This document shows positions 29,311 through 38,388 of a DNA stretch of 46,171 bases, piece after piece. This DNA comes from Acidobacteriota bacterium (lineage in GTDB: Bacteria > Acidobacteriota > Thermoanaerobaculia > Thermoanaerobaculales > Sulfomarinibacteraceae), in assembly GCA_024641545.1 (NCBI GenBank), contig JAHECW010000021.1:1-46171 (forward strand), in the 5' to 3' direction. Position 1 is the first letter of the stretch. Each line of letters starts with the position of its first letter. A program made the translations under genes and the position numbers. Under the pieces are notes generated by a model that searched no databases, had not been told where the DNA came from, and saw only the letters and a list, made by a program, of their open reading frames with translations.

Positions 29311-31437
29311 TCAGGCGGGCAGGCCGCCGTCTCCGGTGAACCAATCGGGTCCGGCGGCGAGGAGGTTGCCGGCGGCGTCGGCGGTCACGGGCCGTGAGAA
29401 CCAGAATCCCTGGCCGTGCGGACAGGCCATCTGGCGCAAGCGGTCGGCCTGCTCGGCGGTTTCGACCCCTTCGGCGACGACACCGATCCCGAGATTGCTT
29501 GCCAACCCGAGAATGGTCTCGACGATGGCGCGCGAGTCCGAACCGTGGCCGAGCCGGCTGACAAACGAGCGGTCGATTTTCAGCTCGTCGTAGTGAAAGC
29601 GCTGGAGATAACTCAGCGACGAGTACCCGGTGCCGAAGTCGTCGATGGAGAGCTGAATCCCGAGGGCCCGGAGCTGCTGGAGGTTGTCCAGAGCGGTATC
29701 GACGTGTTCGAGCACCACGTTCTCGGTGACCTCGAGGCGGAGGCTCTCAGGCGGCAGCCTGGTGGATTCGAGAATGCTCACGAGCCGTTCCACGATGCCC
29801 CGCTTCAAGAAGAGCTTGCCCGAGACGTTGACACTGATGAAAAGGGGCGGATCGCTGGCGAAGCGCTCCTGCCAGTGACGGGTCTGGCGGCAGCTCTCCT
29901 CGAGGACCCACCAGCCGAGGGGGACGATGAGGCCGGTTTCCTCGGCGATCGCGATAAAGCTGTTCGGCGAGACGATGCCGCGTTCGGCGTGCATCCAGCG
30001 CACCAGCCCCTCGAAGCCGACGATGCGACCGCTCTTGAGATTGACGATGGGCTGGTAGTGCATGGCGAAATCGTTGTTCTGAACCGCAAGACGGAGCTCG
30101 GTCTCGAGCTTGAGAAGGGCGACCGCGCTTTGGTGCATGTCGCGATCGAAGACCTCGTACCTGGCCTTGCCCGCGGCCTTGGCGCGGTACATCGCGATGT
30201 CGGCGTCGCGCATGATCTCATCGGGGCTGCGGTACCCGGTGGCGCTGTGGGCGATGCCGATGGATGCGGTGACGAAAACCTCGTGGCCTTCGATGGAGAA
30301 CGTCATTCCGAGCAGTTCCTGGATCCGTTCCGCGACATGGATCGCGCCGGGGATGTCGTTGATCCGGTTCAGGAGGATTGCGAACTCGTCGCCGCCGATG
30401 CGGGCGACGGTATCGCCGGGCCGGAGGTAGTGTTCGAGGCGTTGAGCGATGCCTTTGAGCAGCTTGTCCCCGAGAGGATGTCCGAGGCTGTCGTTGACGT
30501 TCTTGAAACGGTCGAGATCGAAGAAGAGCACGGCGAACTGGTTTGTTGGAGTCCGTTCGTAGTCGGCCATCGCGCACGACAGGCGATCCATGAACAGGAC
30601 CCGGTTCGCGAGACAGGTGAGATCGTCGTGCAGGGCATCGTGCTGGAGTTTCTCCTCCGCAACCTTGCGGGCGGTGATGTCCGATTGCGACCCGGCCATG
30701 CGCGCCGGCCGGCCGTCGGGTCCGCGGACCGCCAGTCCACGGGTCAGGACCCAAAGCCAGGTTCCGTTGGCCGATTTCATCCGGTGCTCGAGGCGGAAGT
30801 GCTCGGTCTCGCCATCGAGGTGTGCGCCGAGTTTGCGTCGAAACGAGGGCTCGTCGTCGGGGTGAATCCGTTCGAACCACTCGCGGGGGCTCGGGCTGAC
30901 CTCGAGCTCCGAGTAGCCGAGCATCTTCTTCCAGCGGGGAGAAAAATAGATCGAGTCCGACCGGAGATCCCAGTCGAACACACCGTCATTGGCGCCCTGG
31001 ACCGCGAGGGCGTAACGCTCTTCGCTGTCGCGGAGCGCGTCGTCTGCGGTCTGACGAGCGATGGCGTAGCGGATCGAGCGCACCAACAACCGGGTGTCGA
31101 CCTCGCGTTTGACGAGGTAGTCCTGGGCCCCTTCGCGGACCGCATGGGCCGCGAGCTCGTCGTCGTCGAGGCTCGTGAGAACAATCACCGGAACCCTCGG
31201 GTCGGCCTCGTGAATACTGAGAAAAGTATCCAGGCCAAAGCTGTCGGGGAGCGAAAAATCGAGCAGGACCACGTCGAACCGGTCGTTTTTCAGACGATTG
31301 ACGCCCTTGACAAGGCGATTCTCGTGGCTGATCACGAACGTGGCCTCGGTCGCCTTGCCGAGCAGCACCTGGATCAGCCGGGCATCATCGGGACTGTCTT
31401 CCACGAGGAGCACCCGGATTCGAGGGTGTTGGCTCAT
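29311..31437 (-). CDS. Response regulator with PAS, GGDEF and EAL domains
   Basis: 708 residues; ATG 31437 follows an AGGAG site. Order: receiver (about 5-125, VLLVEDSPDDARLIQ, phosphoacceptor in VVLLDFSLPDSFG, and VLTSLDDDE), PAS/PAC (about 145-270), GGDEF (about 280-435), EAL (about 445-700). The GGDEF site is intact (IGGDEFAIL), so c-di-GMP synthesis is possible. In the EAL domain the signature reads EGLVRW instead of EALxR, while DDFGTGYSSL and ELKIDRSFVSRL are present, so hydrolysis is probable but not certain. It lies downstream of the RR-PAS-kinase gene in the same direction, with 72 bases between. A role in c-di-GMP switching under a two-component input is inferred. Confidence 0.9.
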   Translation of the reverse strand: MSQHPRIRVLLVEDSPDDARLIQVLLGKATEATFVISHENRLVKGVNRLKNDRFDVVLLDFSLPDSFGLDTFLSIHEADPRVPVIVLTSLDDDELAAHAVREGAQDYLVKREVDTRLLVRSIRYAIARQTADDALRDSEERYALAVQGANDGVFDWDLRSDSIYFSPRWKKMLGYSELEVSPSPREWFERIHPDDEPSFRRKLGAHLDGETEHFRLEHRMKSANGTWLWVLTRGLAVRGPDGRPARMAGSQSDITARKVAEEKLQHDALHDDLTCLANRVLFMDRLSCAMADYERTPTNQFAVLFFDLDRFKNVNDSLGHPLGDKLLKGIAQRLEHYLRPGDTVARIGGDEFAILLNRINDIPGAIHVAERIQELLGMTFSIEGHEVFVTASIGIAHSATGYRSPDEIMRDADIAMYRAKAAGKARYEVFDRDMHQSAVALLKLETELRLAVQNNDFAMHYQPIVNLKSGRIVGFEGLVRWMHAERGIVSPNSFIAIAEETGLIVPLGWWVLEESCRQTRHWQERFASDPPLFISVNVSGKLFLKRGIVERLVSILESTRLPPESLRLEVTENVVLEHVDTALDNLQQLRALGIQLSIDDFGTGYSSLSYLQRFHYDELKIDRSFVSRLGHGSDSRAIVETILGLASNLGIGVVAEGVETAEQADRLRQMACPHGQGFWFSRPVTADAAGNLLAAGPDWFTGDGGLPA

Positions 31438-31509
31438 GTGGATCTCCTCCCGGTCTCGCACTCGGGCGAAACGCCGCTGGCGCCACCCTTTCGCAGCGAC
31501 GGGCGTCGT

Positions 31510-33006
31510 TCAGTCTGGCGCCTCATCTTCCCCTCCAGAACGTTGTGGCAACGTGAAGACAAAAGTCGATCCACGGTGCGGTTGGCTCTCGACCCAGATC
31601 CGGCCGCCGTGGCGTTCGACGATTCGTTTGCAGATAGCGAGTCCGATCCCGGTACCCGGATACTCATCCTGGGTATGGAGCCGCTGGAACATGACAAAGA
31701 TCCGTTCTCCGGTGTCGGGCTCCATTCCGATTCCGTTGTCGCGCACCGACACCTGCCAATCGGTGTCGTTCCGTTGTGCGCTGACGTGAATACGCGGCGG
31801 GCGTGGGCCGACGAACTTGATGGCGTTGCTGAGCAGATTGTGGAGCAACTGGTGGAGTTGCGTGCCATCGGCGACCACCGTCGGCAAATCGTCGTGGCTG
31901 ATCTTCGCTTTTGCGGCGTCGATCGACTCTTTGAGTTCTTCCACGACACTTTCGAGAACCGCGGTGAGATCGACCGGGCGGAAGTCGCCGCCGCGGGTGT
32001 CGACGCGGGCATACCCGAGGACGGCATCGACCATCTCCTGCATTCGGTCGGCGCCGCGAGCAACCCGATCGAGATAGTCTCTGGACTCGTCATCGAGGTT
32101 ATCGCCGACCGAGGTCTCGAGGAGTTCGAGATAGCTCGAGATCATCCCCAGGGGTTGCTGGAGATCGTGCGACACCACGTATGCGAACTGCTCGAGCTCG
32201 GCGTTGGACCGAGCGAGCGCCTGCGAGCGCCGCGCGAGCTCGAACTGGGCGGCGTGGAACTCGTCGGTCTCCTCGATGATGCTCTGGATCTGCCGGACCC
32301 CATTCGGGCCGCTGTCGACGGCCCAGGACGAGATCCGAACCCACATCGTGGTGCGATCGGTTCTTTTCAGCTGCACATCGAGGTTGCCGACGGTCAGTGA
32401 CTCCTCGAGCTGGGAGCGCCAACTCGACGCCGCCGACGGTTGAGCGAAGAACTCGGTGAAGGACCGCCGGCTCAGGGCTTCCGGGTTGGCGAGCCCGAGC
32501 ATGGTGGCAAACGCCGGGTTGGCTTCGAGGATCTCACCGCCCGGGGTCGAGACCACAACCCCGACGGGAAGACCCTCGACGAGCCGCCGGTACGGCGCGT
32601 CCTTGGCCGTGGCCAGGGCGCGCCGGCGGGCCCGGAAGAGGGCTGCGCGAACTGCCGCCGGCAGTTCGACAAAGCCCTCACTCGACTTGCCGACATAGCC
32701 GTCGACATGGAGTCGGAGAGCGTCGTTCCAGAGCTCGGTTCCGGTCGAGGCGGTGAAGAGAATGATGGGGCAGTCGGGGCGGAGATCCCGAATCAGCTCG
32801 ATGACCTCGAGACCATCACTCCACTCGAGATCTGCGTCGGCGATGACCAGCCCGAAGAGGCCTGCCGACATGGCGGCGGAGAACTGGGCGGCGGATCCGA
32901 CCTGATCGATGTCAACACGATCGAACGCGCCGGACAATACCACCGAAGCGAGTTCTCGATCACCCTTGCGGTCATCGATCAATAAGATGCGTGGAAGGCT
33001 GCTCAT
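31510..33006 (-). CDS. Hybrid protein: receiver, PAS and histidine kinase
   Basis: 498 residues. Residues about 5-120 form a receiver domain (ILLIDDRKGDRELA, FGLVIADADLEWSDG, PIILFTASTGTE, VGKSSE). A PAS domain follows (about 140-255, LVEGLPVGVVVSTPGGEILE). The kinase has the H-box FAYVVSHDLQQPL (about residue 280) and an HATPase domain with NAIKFV, DNGIGM and GTGIGLAICKRIVERHGG. The receiver comes first, so this is a receiver-headed cytoplasmic kinase with no membrane segment, likely fed by another phosphotransfer protein. It is the middle gene of three signalling genes on this strand. Its promoter region holds a CRP/FNR-like site at 33081-33094. Confidence 0.9.
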   Translation of the reverse strand: MSSLPRILLIDDRKGDRELASVVLSGAFDRVDIDQVGSAAQFSAAMSAGLFGLVIADADLEWSDGLEVIELIRDLRPDCPIILFTASTGTELWNDALRLHVDGYVGKSSEGFVELPAAVRAALFRARRRALATAKDAPYRRLVEGLPVGVVVSTPGGEILEANPAFATMLGLANPEALSRRSFTEFFAQPSAASSWRSQLEESLTVGNLDVQLKRTDRTTMWVRISSWAVDSGPNGVRQIQSIIEETDEFHAAQFELARRSQALARSNAELEQFAYVVSHDLQQPLGMISSYLELLETSVGDNLDDESRDYLDRVARGADRMQEMVDAVLGYARVDTRGGDFRPVDLTAVLESVVEELKESIDAAKAKISHDDLPTVVADGTQLHQLLHNLLSNAIKFVGPRPPRIHVSAQRNDTDWQVSVRDNGIGMEPDTGERIFVMFQRLHTQDEYPGTGIGLAICKRIVERHGGRIWVESQPHRGSTFVFTLPQRSGGEDEAPD

Positions 33007-33080
33007 GTCTCCCGTGCCAGGCCTGTCGGTCGCCTGAATCCATGATCCCCAACCGGCCCCCCTGCGGTGAAGATCATACC

Positions 33081-33094
33081 GTGATCCCGATCAC
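33081..33094. promoter_or_regulatory. CRP/FNR-type binding site
   Basis: GTGA-TCCCGA-TCAC fits the TGTGA-N6-TCACA dyad except at one outer base. On the minus strand it is followed by TATGAT, a good -10 for the kinase gene at 31510-33006, in a position suiting an activator that overlaps the -35. Confidence 0.4.
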
Positions 33095-33259
33095 AAGCTC
33101 TGATGTGCGGAGTATAACACGAGGCCGGCAGGAGTCACGGCATCCGCAGCCAAGTATCTGATTTCAAGAGATCCATCTCAATATGAGGATATTGGTTATT
33201 TGGAAGGTGGATGACGGGATCGAAACCCGCACCGGCGAGAGACGCGCCTTCCGATGGGT

Positions 33260-36200
33260 TCAGCCGTTCAGGTTTCTGTTGATCGCGAACTTGAGCGTTC
33301 GCGCCAGGTCGGCGAGGCGATAGGGTTTGACGGCGACCCCGGAAAATCCGTGCTCGCGGTAGTTAGCCATCACCGGGTCGGTGGAGTAGCCGCTCGAGAC
33401 GATCGCCTTGACCCCGGGGTCGATGGCGAGCAGCCGGGTCATGGTCTCCCGCCCGCCGACGCCCTCGGGAACCGTGAGGTCAAGCACCACGGCATCGTAG
33501 GGGTTGCCTTCCGCCATCGCCCGGGTGTAGAGGGTGACGGCTTCGGAGCCGTCGGCGGCGGTGGCGACCTTGTAGCCGATGGTCTCGAGAAGCTCCGCCG
33601 CCGCCGATCGAACCGCTTCGTCGTCGTCCATGATCAACAGCCGGCCGTGGCCGTGCATGGAATCCTCGGCGCCGACGGCTCGCTTGATCTGCTCTTCTTC
33701 GGATGCGGGCAGGAAGACCGAGAACCTCGAACCCCGGCCAGGCTCCGAATGGACGACGATGGCGCCGCCGTGGCTGCGGACGATGGAAAACGCCGTCGCG
33801 AGGCCGAGACCGCTGCCGCCTTTCTTGGTGGTGAAGAAGGGGTCGAAGACACTCTCGAGTTCCTCTTCCGGGATGCCGCAGCCGGTGTCGACGACCTCGA
33901 TCCGAATGTACCGCCCGGCCTCGAGAGTCGACACATCACCCTCGACGAGGTGGGCATTGTCGGCCGTGACGGAGACCGTGCCGCCGTTGGGCATCGCTTC
34001 GATGGCGTTGGCAACCAGGTTCTGAATCACCTGGGCGATCTGCCCGACATCGACTTCGACCGGCCAGAGCTCGGGGTTGGACCGACAGTCGTAGTGGCAG
34101 TTGCCGCCGCGGGCGGCGGTTGCGGTGGTCTCTTCGATCAGTCGACCGATGGTGGCGGTGTTTCGAATCGGGCGGCCACCCTTGGAGAAGGTGAGCAGCT
34201 GCTGCGTCAAACCGGTGGCGCGAAGGCAGACCTCCTCCGCCTCGTTGAGCCGGCGGAGGGTTTCGTCCGGGGCCGCGGCGGATCTCTTCGCCAGGCTGAT
34301 GTTGCTCAGGATCGCCATGAGCATGTTGTTGAAATCGTGCGCGATCCCTCCCGCGAGAACGCCGAGGCTTTCGAGCTTCTGGCTCTGTTGGAGCTGGAAT
34401 GCCAGCCGCCGGCGGTCTTCTTCGGCGCGGTTCCGATCGGAGACATCCATGGCGATCCCCTCGATGAGGTCGCCGTCGTCGGCTCCATCGTCGATTCGCC
34501 CGGCGTTGATGAGGATCGTCACCAACTCACCGTTTCGGGTCACCATGGTGAACTCGCGATTGTGGAGCTCACGTTTGAGGCTGAGCTCCTGGAGGAAGAG
34601 CTGGAATTCCTCCGGTGCGGTGGTGAAATCAATAATGGCCCGACCGCTGAGCTCGTCGCTGTCTTTGAAACCGAGCATGGTGGCGAACGCCCGGTTGGTC
34701 GTGCCGATGGTGCCGTTGAGATTGGTTTGGAATACCCCGGCGAGGTTGCGTTCGAAGAGCAGACGGTGGCGTTTCATGCTCTTGAGAAGCGCCGCGTCGG
34801 CACGCTGGCGGGCCTCGATCTCGCGCCGTCTGGCGAGCACGCGATGCCATCCCGCGGCGGCAATGATCGCGAGCAGGATGATGCCGATGATCAGTGAATT
34901 CCGCCACAGACGCTGGTGGCTCAGCGCCAGCGCCTGGAGTTCGTTGTTCTTCCTCAGCAGCTGGATTTCGGTGGTCTTCTCTCTCGCGTCGTACTCCGCC
35001 TGGAACTCCGCGAACTTGCTGAGGACCTCGGACTTGGCCAGCTCCCTTTCAATTTCGCGGGCGAGGGTTTGGTAGTGCATCGCCGTTTTCGTGTCGCCGG
35101 CGGCCGTCTGCGCAGCGGTCATGGCATCGAGCGCGACCACTTCGCGGCCCTTCATCCCGAGCATGCGAGCAAGGTCGAGACCTTCGGAGGCCGACGCGAT
35201 CGCCTGAGAACTCTGTCCCAGAGCGGCCAGTATCTCGGCCTCGATGGGCAGACAGGCGGCGACCTCCGGCGCCAGATCCAGGCGCCTGACGATCTCGAGG
35301 GCGTTCTTGACTTGGGAGAGCGCTTCGCGGTCACGGCCGGCGGCGTGGAGGGCTGCGGCGAGGCTGCGGTGGGACAGGGCGACACGAGCTTCGCCGCCTT
35401 CGGCCAGACGCAGGCGCAGCGCCTCGCGGTGGATCTCGATGGCCTCTTCGGACTTGCCCTGGAGGTGCTTGATGTCGCCGATGTTGGACAGGATATCGGT
35501 GACCCCGGCGGTCTCCCCGAGTTCGGTCTTGAGAACTCGTGCGCGTTGAAGATACTCGAGGGCCGGCTCGTGGTCTCCCAGATACATGTGGGCGACGCCG
35601 ATGTTGTTGAGGAGGATCGCCTGGGCGTGTTTGTCGCCCGCGCGAACCCGATCCTCGAGGGCGTGGGAGCTGGTCTTGACGGCGGCTTCGAAGTCGCCCT
35701 GATGGAGCTGGACCGCAGCCTGGATGTTCTGAAACAACCACGAACGATCGGGGTTTCCGGCGACGCTCGGCAGGTCGAGCGCTTCGCGGCATGCCGCATC
35801 GCATTCTTCGAAATCACCGAGCTGGAACCTGGCCCGGGCGAGGTTGGCGAGGCTGCGGGACTGCAGATCTTCCCGTCCGGCCTGGTGCGCGAGATCGGCC
35901 GCGGCGCGGAGCTCGATCACCGCCCCTTTGAACTGTTCATCGACCAGGAGAGCGAGGCCGATTCCGGCGCGGACCTCCGACTCGAGGGCGGGTTGGTTCC
36001 TGCCCGGGTGGGTGGCGAGCAGCTCGCGGGCGAGTTGGATGTACCCGGTCGGGTCCTCCTCCGGAGAGAGGGCGCGAAGTCGTGCGAGGCTGTCATCCAC
36101 CGTCGAGCTCGATGCGGCGGCGCCCGGCCGGTCATCGGGCTGCTCGGCTCCGACGTCGACCGGCCCGGCGAGGGTCTGGGCAATGACAAGAAGACACGCA

Positions 36201-36265
36201 CACGAAAAACAAAAGAGCGTCAGACGACGCCACTCTCCGCGTCGGCTCCCTTCCTGTCGGGACAT
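33260..36265 (-). CDS. Large TPR-containing hybrid sensor kinase
   Basis: 1001 residues. A signal/anchor segment (LTLFCFSCACLLVIAQTLAG) places residues 40-450 outside the cytoplasm. Several TPR-like repeats follow (SRSLANLARARFQLGDFEEC, LLNNIGVAHMYLGDHEPALE, ILSNIGDIKHLQGKSEEAIE). A coiled coil leads to a membrane helix (NSLIIGIILLAIIAAAGW, about 455-475). Inside are PAS (about 500-620), a kinase with H-box GVLAGGIAHDFNNML and HATPase boxes NAIEAM, DTGCGI and GSGLGLATAF, then a C-terminal receiver (LLIMDDDEAVR, VVLDLTVPEG, VAVKPYR). The TPR part probably reads a periplasmic protein or peptide signal. Start ATG 36265; it is divergent from the Trm112-like gene. Upstream of the other two signalling genes. 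Confidence 0.9.
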   Translation of the reverse strand: MSRQEGSRRGEWRRLTLFCFSCACLLVIAQTLAGPVDVGAEQPDDRPGAAASSSTVDDSLARLRALSPEEDPTGYIQLARELLATHPGRNQPALESEVRAGIGLALLVDEQFKGAVIELRAAADLAHQAGREDLQSRSLANLARARFQLGDFEECDAACREALDLPSVAGNPDRSWLFQNIQAAVQLHQGDFEAAVKTSSHALEDRVRAGDKHAQAILLNNIGVAHMYLGDHEPALEYLQRARVLKTELGETAGVTDILSNIGDIKHLQGKSEEAIEIHREALRLRLAEGGEARVALSHRSLAAALHAAGRDREALSQVKNALEIVRRLDLAPEVAACLPIEAEILAALGQSSQAIASASEGLDLARMLGMKGREVVALDAMTAAQTAAGDTKTAMHYQTLAREIERELAKSEVLSKFAEFQAEYDAREKTTEIQLLRKNNELQALALSHQRLWRNSLIIGIILLAIIAAAGWHRVLARRREIEARQRADAALLKSMKRHRLLFERNLAGVFQTNLNGTIGTTNRAFATMLGFKDSDELSGRAIIDFTTAPEEFQLFLQELSLKRELHNREFTMVTRNGELVTILINAGRIDDGADDGDLIEGIAMDVSDRNRAEEDRRRLAFQLQQSQKLESLGVLAGGIAHDFNNMLMAILSNISLAKRSAAAPDETLRRLNEAEEVCLRATGLTQQLLTFSKGGRPIRNTATIGRLIEETTATAARGGNCHYDCRSNPELWPVEVDVGQIAQVIQNLVANAIEAMPNGGTVSVTADNAHLVEGDVSTLEAGRYIRIEVVDTGCGIPEEELESVFDPFFTTKKGGSGLGLATAFSIVRSHGGAIVVHSEPGRGSRFSVFLPASEEEQIKRAVGAEDSMHGHGRLLIMDDDEAVRSAAAELLETIGYKVATAADGSEAVTLYTRAMAEGNPYDAVVLDLTVPEGVGGRETMTRLLAIDPGVKAIVSSGYSTDPVMANYREHGFSGVAVKPYRLADLARTLKFAINRNLNG

Positions 36266-36385
36266 GCTGTCGCTCCCCTCGGTTCACGCCGCAGTTGAGT
36301 GTATCGCAGACCGAAGCCGCGCGTGACCCGGCCGGTATGCGGAGACCCCGTCCGGTGTAGACTGAAGGCCCGATTTGGAGGTGCC

Positions 36386-36634
36386 ATGGCCATCGACCCC
36401 AAGCTGCTTGAAATTCTCGTCTGTCCGGTTGACAAGACACCGCTCGAGGTCGTCGAGTTGCCCGACGAGATCCGCGCGCGACTGGTGGAGAAGTACCGCG
36501 AGCAGTTCAAGGATGAGGACCCCGTTGTGGAGGTCGGTCTGGCGTCTCCAGCGGGGCGGGTGTATCCGGTGGTGTCCGGGATACCCGTGATGCTCGCCGA
36601 CGAAGCGCTGTCCCGCGCCGAGATCGAAGGCTGA
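36386..36634 (+). CDS. Trm112-like small zinc-ribbon-type protein
   Basis: 82 residues from ATG 36386, with TTGGAGG in front. The start LLEILVCPVDKTPLEVVELP and the end GRVYPVVSGIPVMLADEAL match the Trm112/UPF0434 family, small proteins that stabilise or activate partner methyltransferases in some organisms. One CP pair remains from the zinc knuckle (LVCPVDK); the second cysteine pair is absent, as in YcaR-type relatives. It may be longer by 25 residues than E. coli YcaR because of an inserted charged segment (ARLVEKYREQFKDEDP). It is the first gene before xseA, with 67 bases between. Confidence 0.8.
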   Translation: MAIDPKLLEILVCPVDKTPLEVVELPDEIRARLVEKYREQFKDEDPVVEVGLASPAGRVYPVVSGIPVMLADEALSRAEIEG

Positions 36635-36701
36635 GAATCGCCCGTGGCGTTTTTCTTGGTTTGACTGCCAGAGTCGGGTTCAGGATCGCCGGGGTCGCGA
36701 C

Positions 36702-38138
36702 ATGAATGACCGAGTCTTCAGCCCGTCAGCCCTCATCGCCGAGGTCAACTCGCTGCTCGAGAGCGGTTTCTCGGGGATTTCGGTCGAGGGCGAGGTCACC
36801 AACGCCAGCACCTCCGGGCGGGGGCATATTTACTTCACCCTCAAAGATGATCACGCCAATCTCGACTGTGTGATGTGGGGGTCGCGGGCCGACAAGCTCA
36901 GGTTCGACCTCGAGGATGGGCTCGCGGTTCGGGCCAGGGGTTCGCTGACCATCTACCGCCAGCGCGGTCGTTTTCAACTCGTGGTCAGCGCCCTCGAACC
37001 GCAGGGAATCGGCGCCCTCCAACTCGCCTTCGAACAGCTCAAAAAGCGCCTCGATGCCGAGGGGCTCTTTGCGCCGGAGCGCAAACGGCCGATGCCGGCA
37101 TTGCCGATTCGAGTCGGCATCGTGACATCGGCCACCGGCGCCGCCCTGCAGGACATGCTCAAGGTCCTTCGGCGCCTGCCCCAGCTTGACGTGGTGGTGG
37201 CCCCGACACCGGTGCAGGGCGACGGTGCGGCAGAGAAGATTGCCGACGCCATCGACCGCCTCGGCGCCAGCGGCCTCGTCGAGGTGGTCATCGTCGGCCG
37301 CGGCGGCGGCAGCCTCGAAGACCTGTGGGCATTCAACGAAGAGCCGGTGGCGCGCGCCATCGCGGCGTGTCCGGTGCCGGTCATCTCCGGGGTCGGCCAC
37401 GAGGTGGATTTCACCATCGCCGACTTTGTCGCCGATATCCGAGCGGCCACTCCGACCCAGGCCGCGGAGCTTGTCGCCAGTCGCCTCGAAAACCAGGACC
37501 GGCGTCTCACCACCGCCGCCGCGGCCCTCGACCGCGATCTCCGCCGCCACCTCGCCCTCGCTCGTTCGCGCCTCGCCGGTCTCGAAGGCTCTCGCGGCCT
37601 CGCCCGGGTGCCGCAGCGGCTCCTGGTGCTGCGGGACCGCCTGGATCGGACCCGGAGGCTGAAGCCGGCGCTGCGCGGGATGACCGACCGGGTCAGGGCC
37701 CGTCTCGTCCGGGCTGAAACGGTCCTCGCCAGGGTGCCGGCCAGGATCGCCGCCGGCGGCCATCGTCGGTTGCTCGCAAGCCGGTGCGAGCAGATGGCGC
37801 AACTCATCCGCTCGAGGCTCCAGCAATCGACGGGAGAACTCGCCGCGAAACGGCGGGCCCTCGAGAGCCTGAGCCCGAAACGGGTCCTCGAACGTGGTTA
37901 CTCCATCACCACCATCAAGGGCAGCCGAAAACCGATCAAGGACCCGGCCGAGGTCCGCACCGGCCAGATCCTCCTGACCCGGCTTGCCGGCGGCGAGATC
38001 CGGTCCTTGGCGGCCGATCGTCCGTCGCGCCGCCAACCCGCCAAGGTTCAGGCCGAAAACCAACCGTCGCTCTTCAGCGCCGCCACCGATGAACCGGGAG
38101 ACCGAAATGCCACCGACCAAGAAATCGACCGAGAGTGA
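36702..38138 (+). CDS. xseA: Exodeoxyribonuclease VII large subunit
   Basis: 478 residues. The N-terminal OB-fold (about 10-105, SPSALIAEVNSLLESGFSGI, SVEGEVTNAS, GHIYFTLKDDHANLDCVMWG) binds single-stranded DNA. The catalytic domain (about 125-330) has VGIVTSATGAALQDMLKVL, VIVGRGGGSLEDLWAFNEE and PVISGVGHEVDFTIADFVAD, followed by a long coiled coil and the ERGYSITT end that contacts the small subunit. With XseB it degrades single-stranded DNA from both ends. ATG 36702 starts the frame with no strong ribosome site visible. Its 3' end overlaps xseB by 32 bases, so their translation is coupled. Confidence 0.95.
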   Translation: MNDRVFSPSALIAEVNSLLESGFSGISVEGEVTNASTSGRGHIYFTLKDDHANLDCVMWGSRADKLRFDLEDGLAVRARGSLTIYRQRGRFQLVVSALEPQGIGALQLAFEQLKKRLDAEGLFAPERKRPMPALPIRVGIVTSATGAALQDMLKVLRRLPQLDVVVAPTPVQGDGAAEKIADAIDRLGASGLVEVVIVGRGGGSLEDLWAFNEEPVARAIAACPVPVISGVGHEVDFTIADFVADIRAATPTQAAELVASRLENQDRRLTTAAAALDRDLRRHLALARSRLAGLEGSRGLARVPQRLLVLRDRLDRTRRLKPALRGMTDRVRARLVRAETVLARVPARIAAGGHRRLLASRCEQMAQLIRSRLQQSTGELAAKRRALESLSPKRVLERGYSITTIKGSRKPIKDPAEVRTGQILLTRLAGGEIRSLAADRPSRRQPAKVQAENQPSLFSAATDEPGDRNATDQEIDRE

Positions 38139-38388
38139 TCGTTTCGAGGATCAACTCGAGCGGCTCGAAGAGATCGTCGCCAGTCTAGAGGACGAGACCG
38201 TCGGCCTCGAGGAGGCCCTCGGGCTCTTCGAAGACGGGGTGAAGCTGGCCAAGAGCTGCCGCGCCCGCCTCGAGGAGGTCGAAAACCGGGTCCGCCAGCT
38301 GCTCGAAACCGAGGAAGGCGAAGCACCCGCAACCGCGCCCTTGGAGGGCGACGGCGCGACCGCCGAAGATGGGGAGCCAAGCTGGTGA
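38107..38388 (+). CDS. xseB: Exodeoxyribonuclease VII small subunit
   Basis: 93 residues from ATG 38107, inside the end of xseA. The core FEDQLERLEEIVASLEDETV, GLEEALGLFEDGVKLAKSCR, ARLEEVENRVRQLL is the two-helix XseB signature. Several copies bind one XseA. After residue 65 it has a disordered acidic tail (EGEAPATAPLEGDGATAEDG), longer than in E. coli. The stop overlaps the ispA start as GTGA. Confidence 0.93.
   Translation: MPPTKKSTESDRFEDQLERLEEIVASLEDETVGLEEALGLFEDGVKLAKSCRARLEEVENRVRQLLETEEGEAPATAPLEGDGATAEDGEPSW

Noticed and set aside
27091-29397. 768-codon plus-strand open frame over the lamin-tail gene
   Set aside because: Antisense shadow rich in Asp, Val and Arg, with no signal peptide or motif; the minus-strand gene has both.
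29416-32400. 994-codon plus-strand open frame over the signalling genes
   Set aside because: GC-rich antisense frame; the minus strand holds intact receiver, GGDEF, EAL and kinase motifs.
33202-33252. Structured stretch GGAAGG...CCTTCC with two inner hairpins that looks like a tRNA half or riboswitch
   Set aside because: The T-loop-like part lacks a matching acceptor 5' end at the right distance, and two stem pairings compete for the same bases; no known riboswitch consensus is met.
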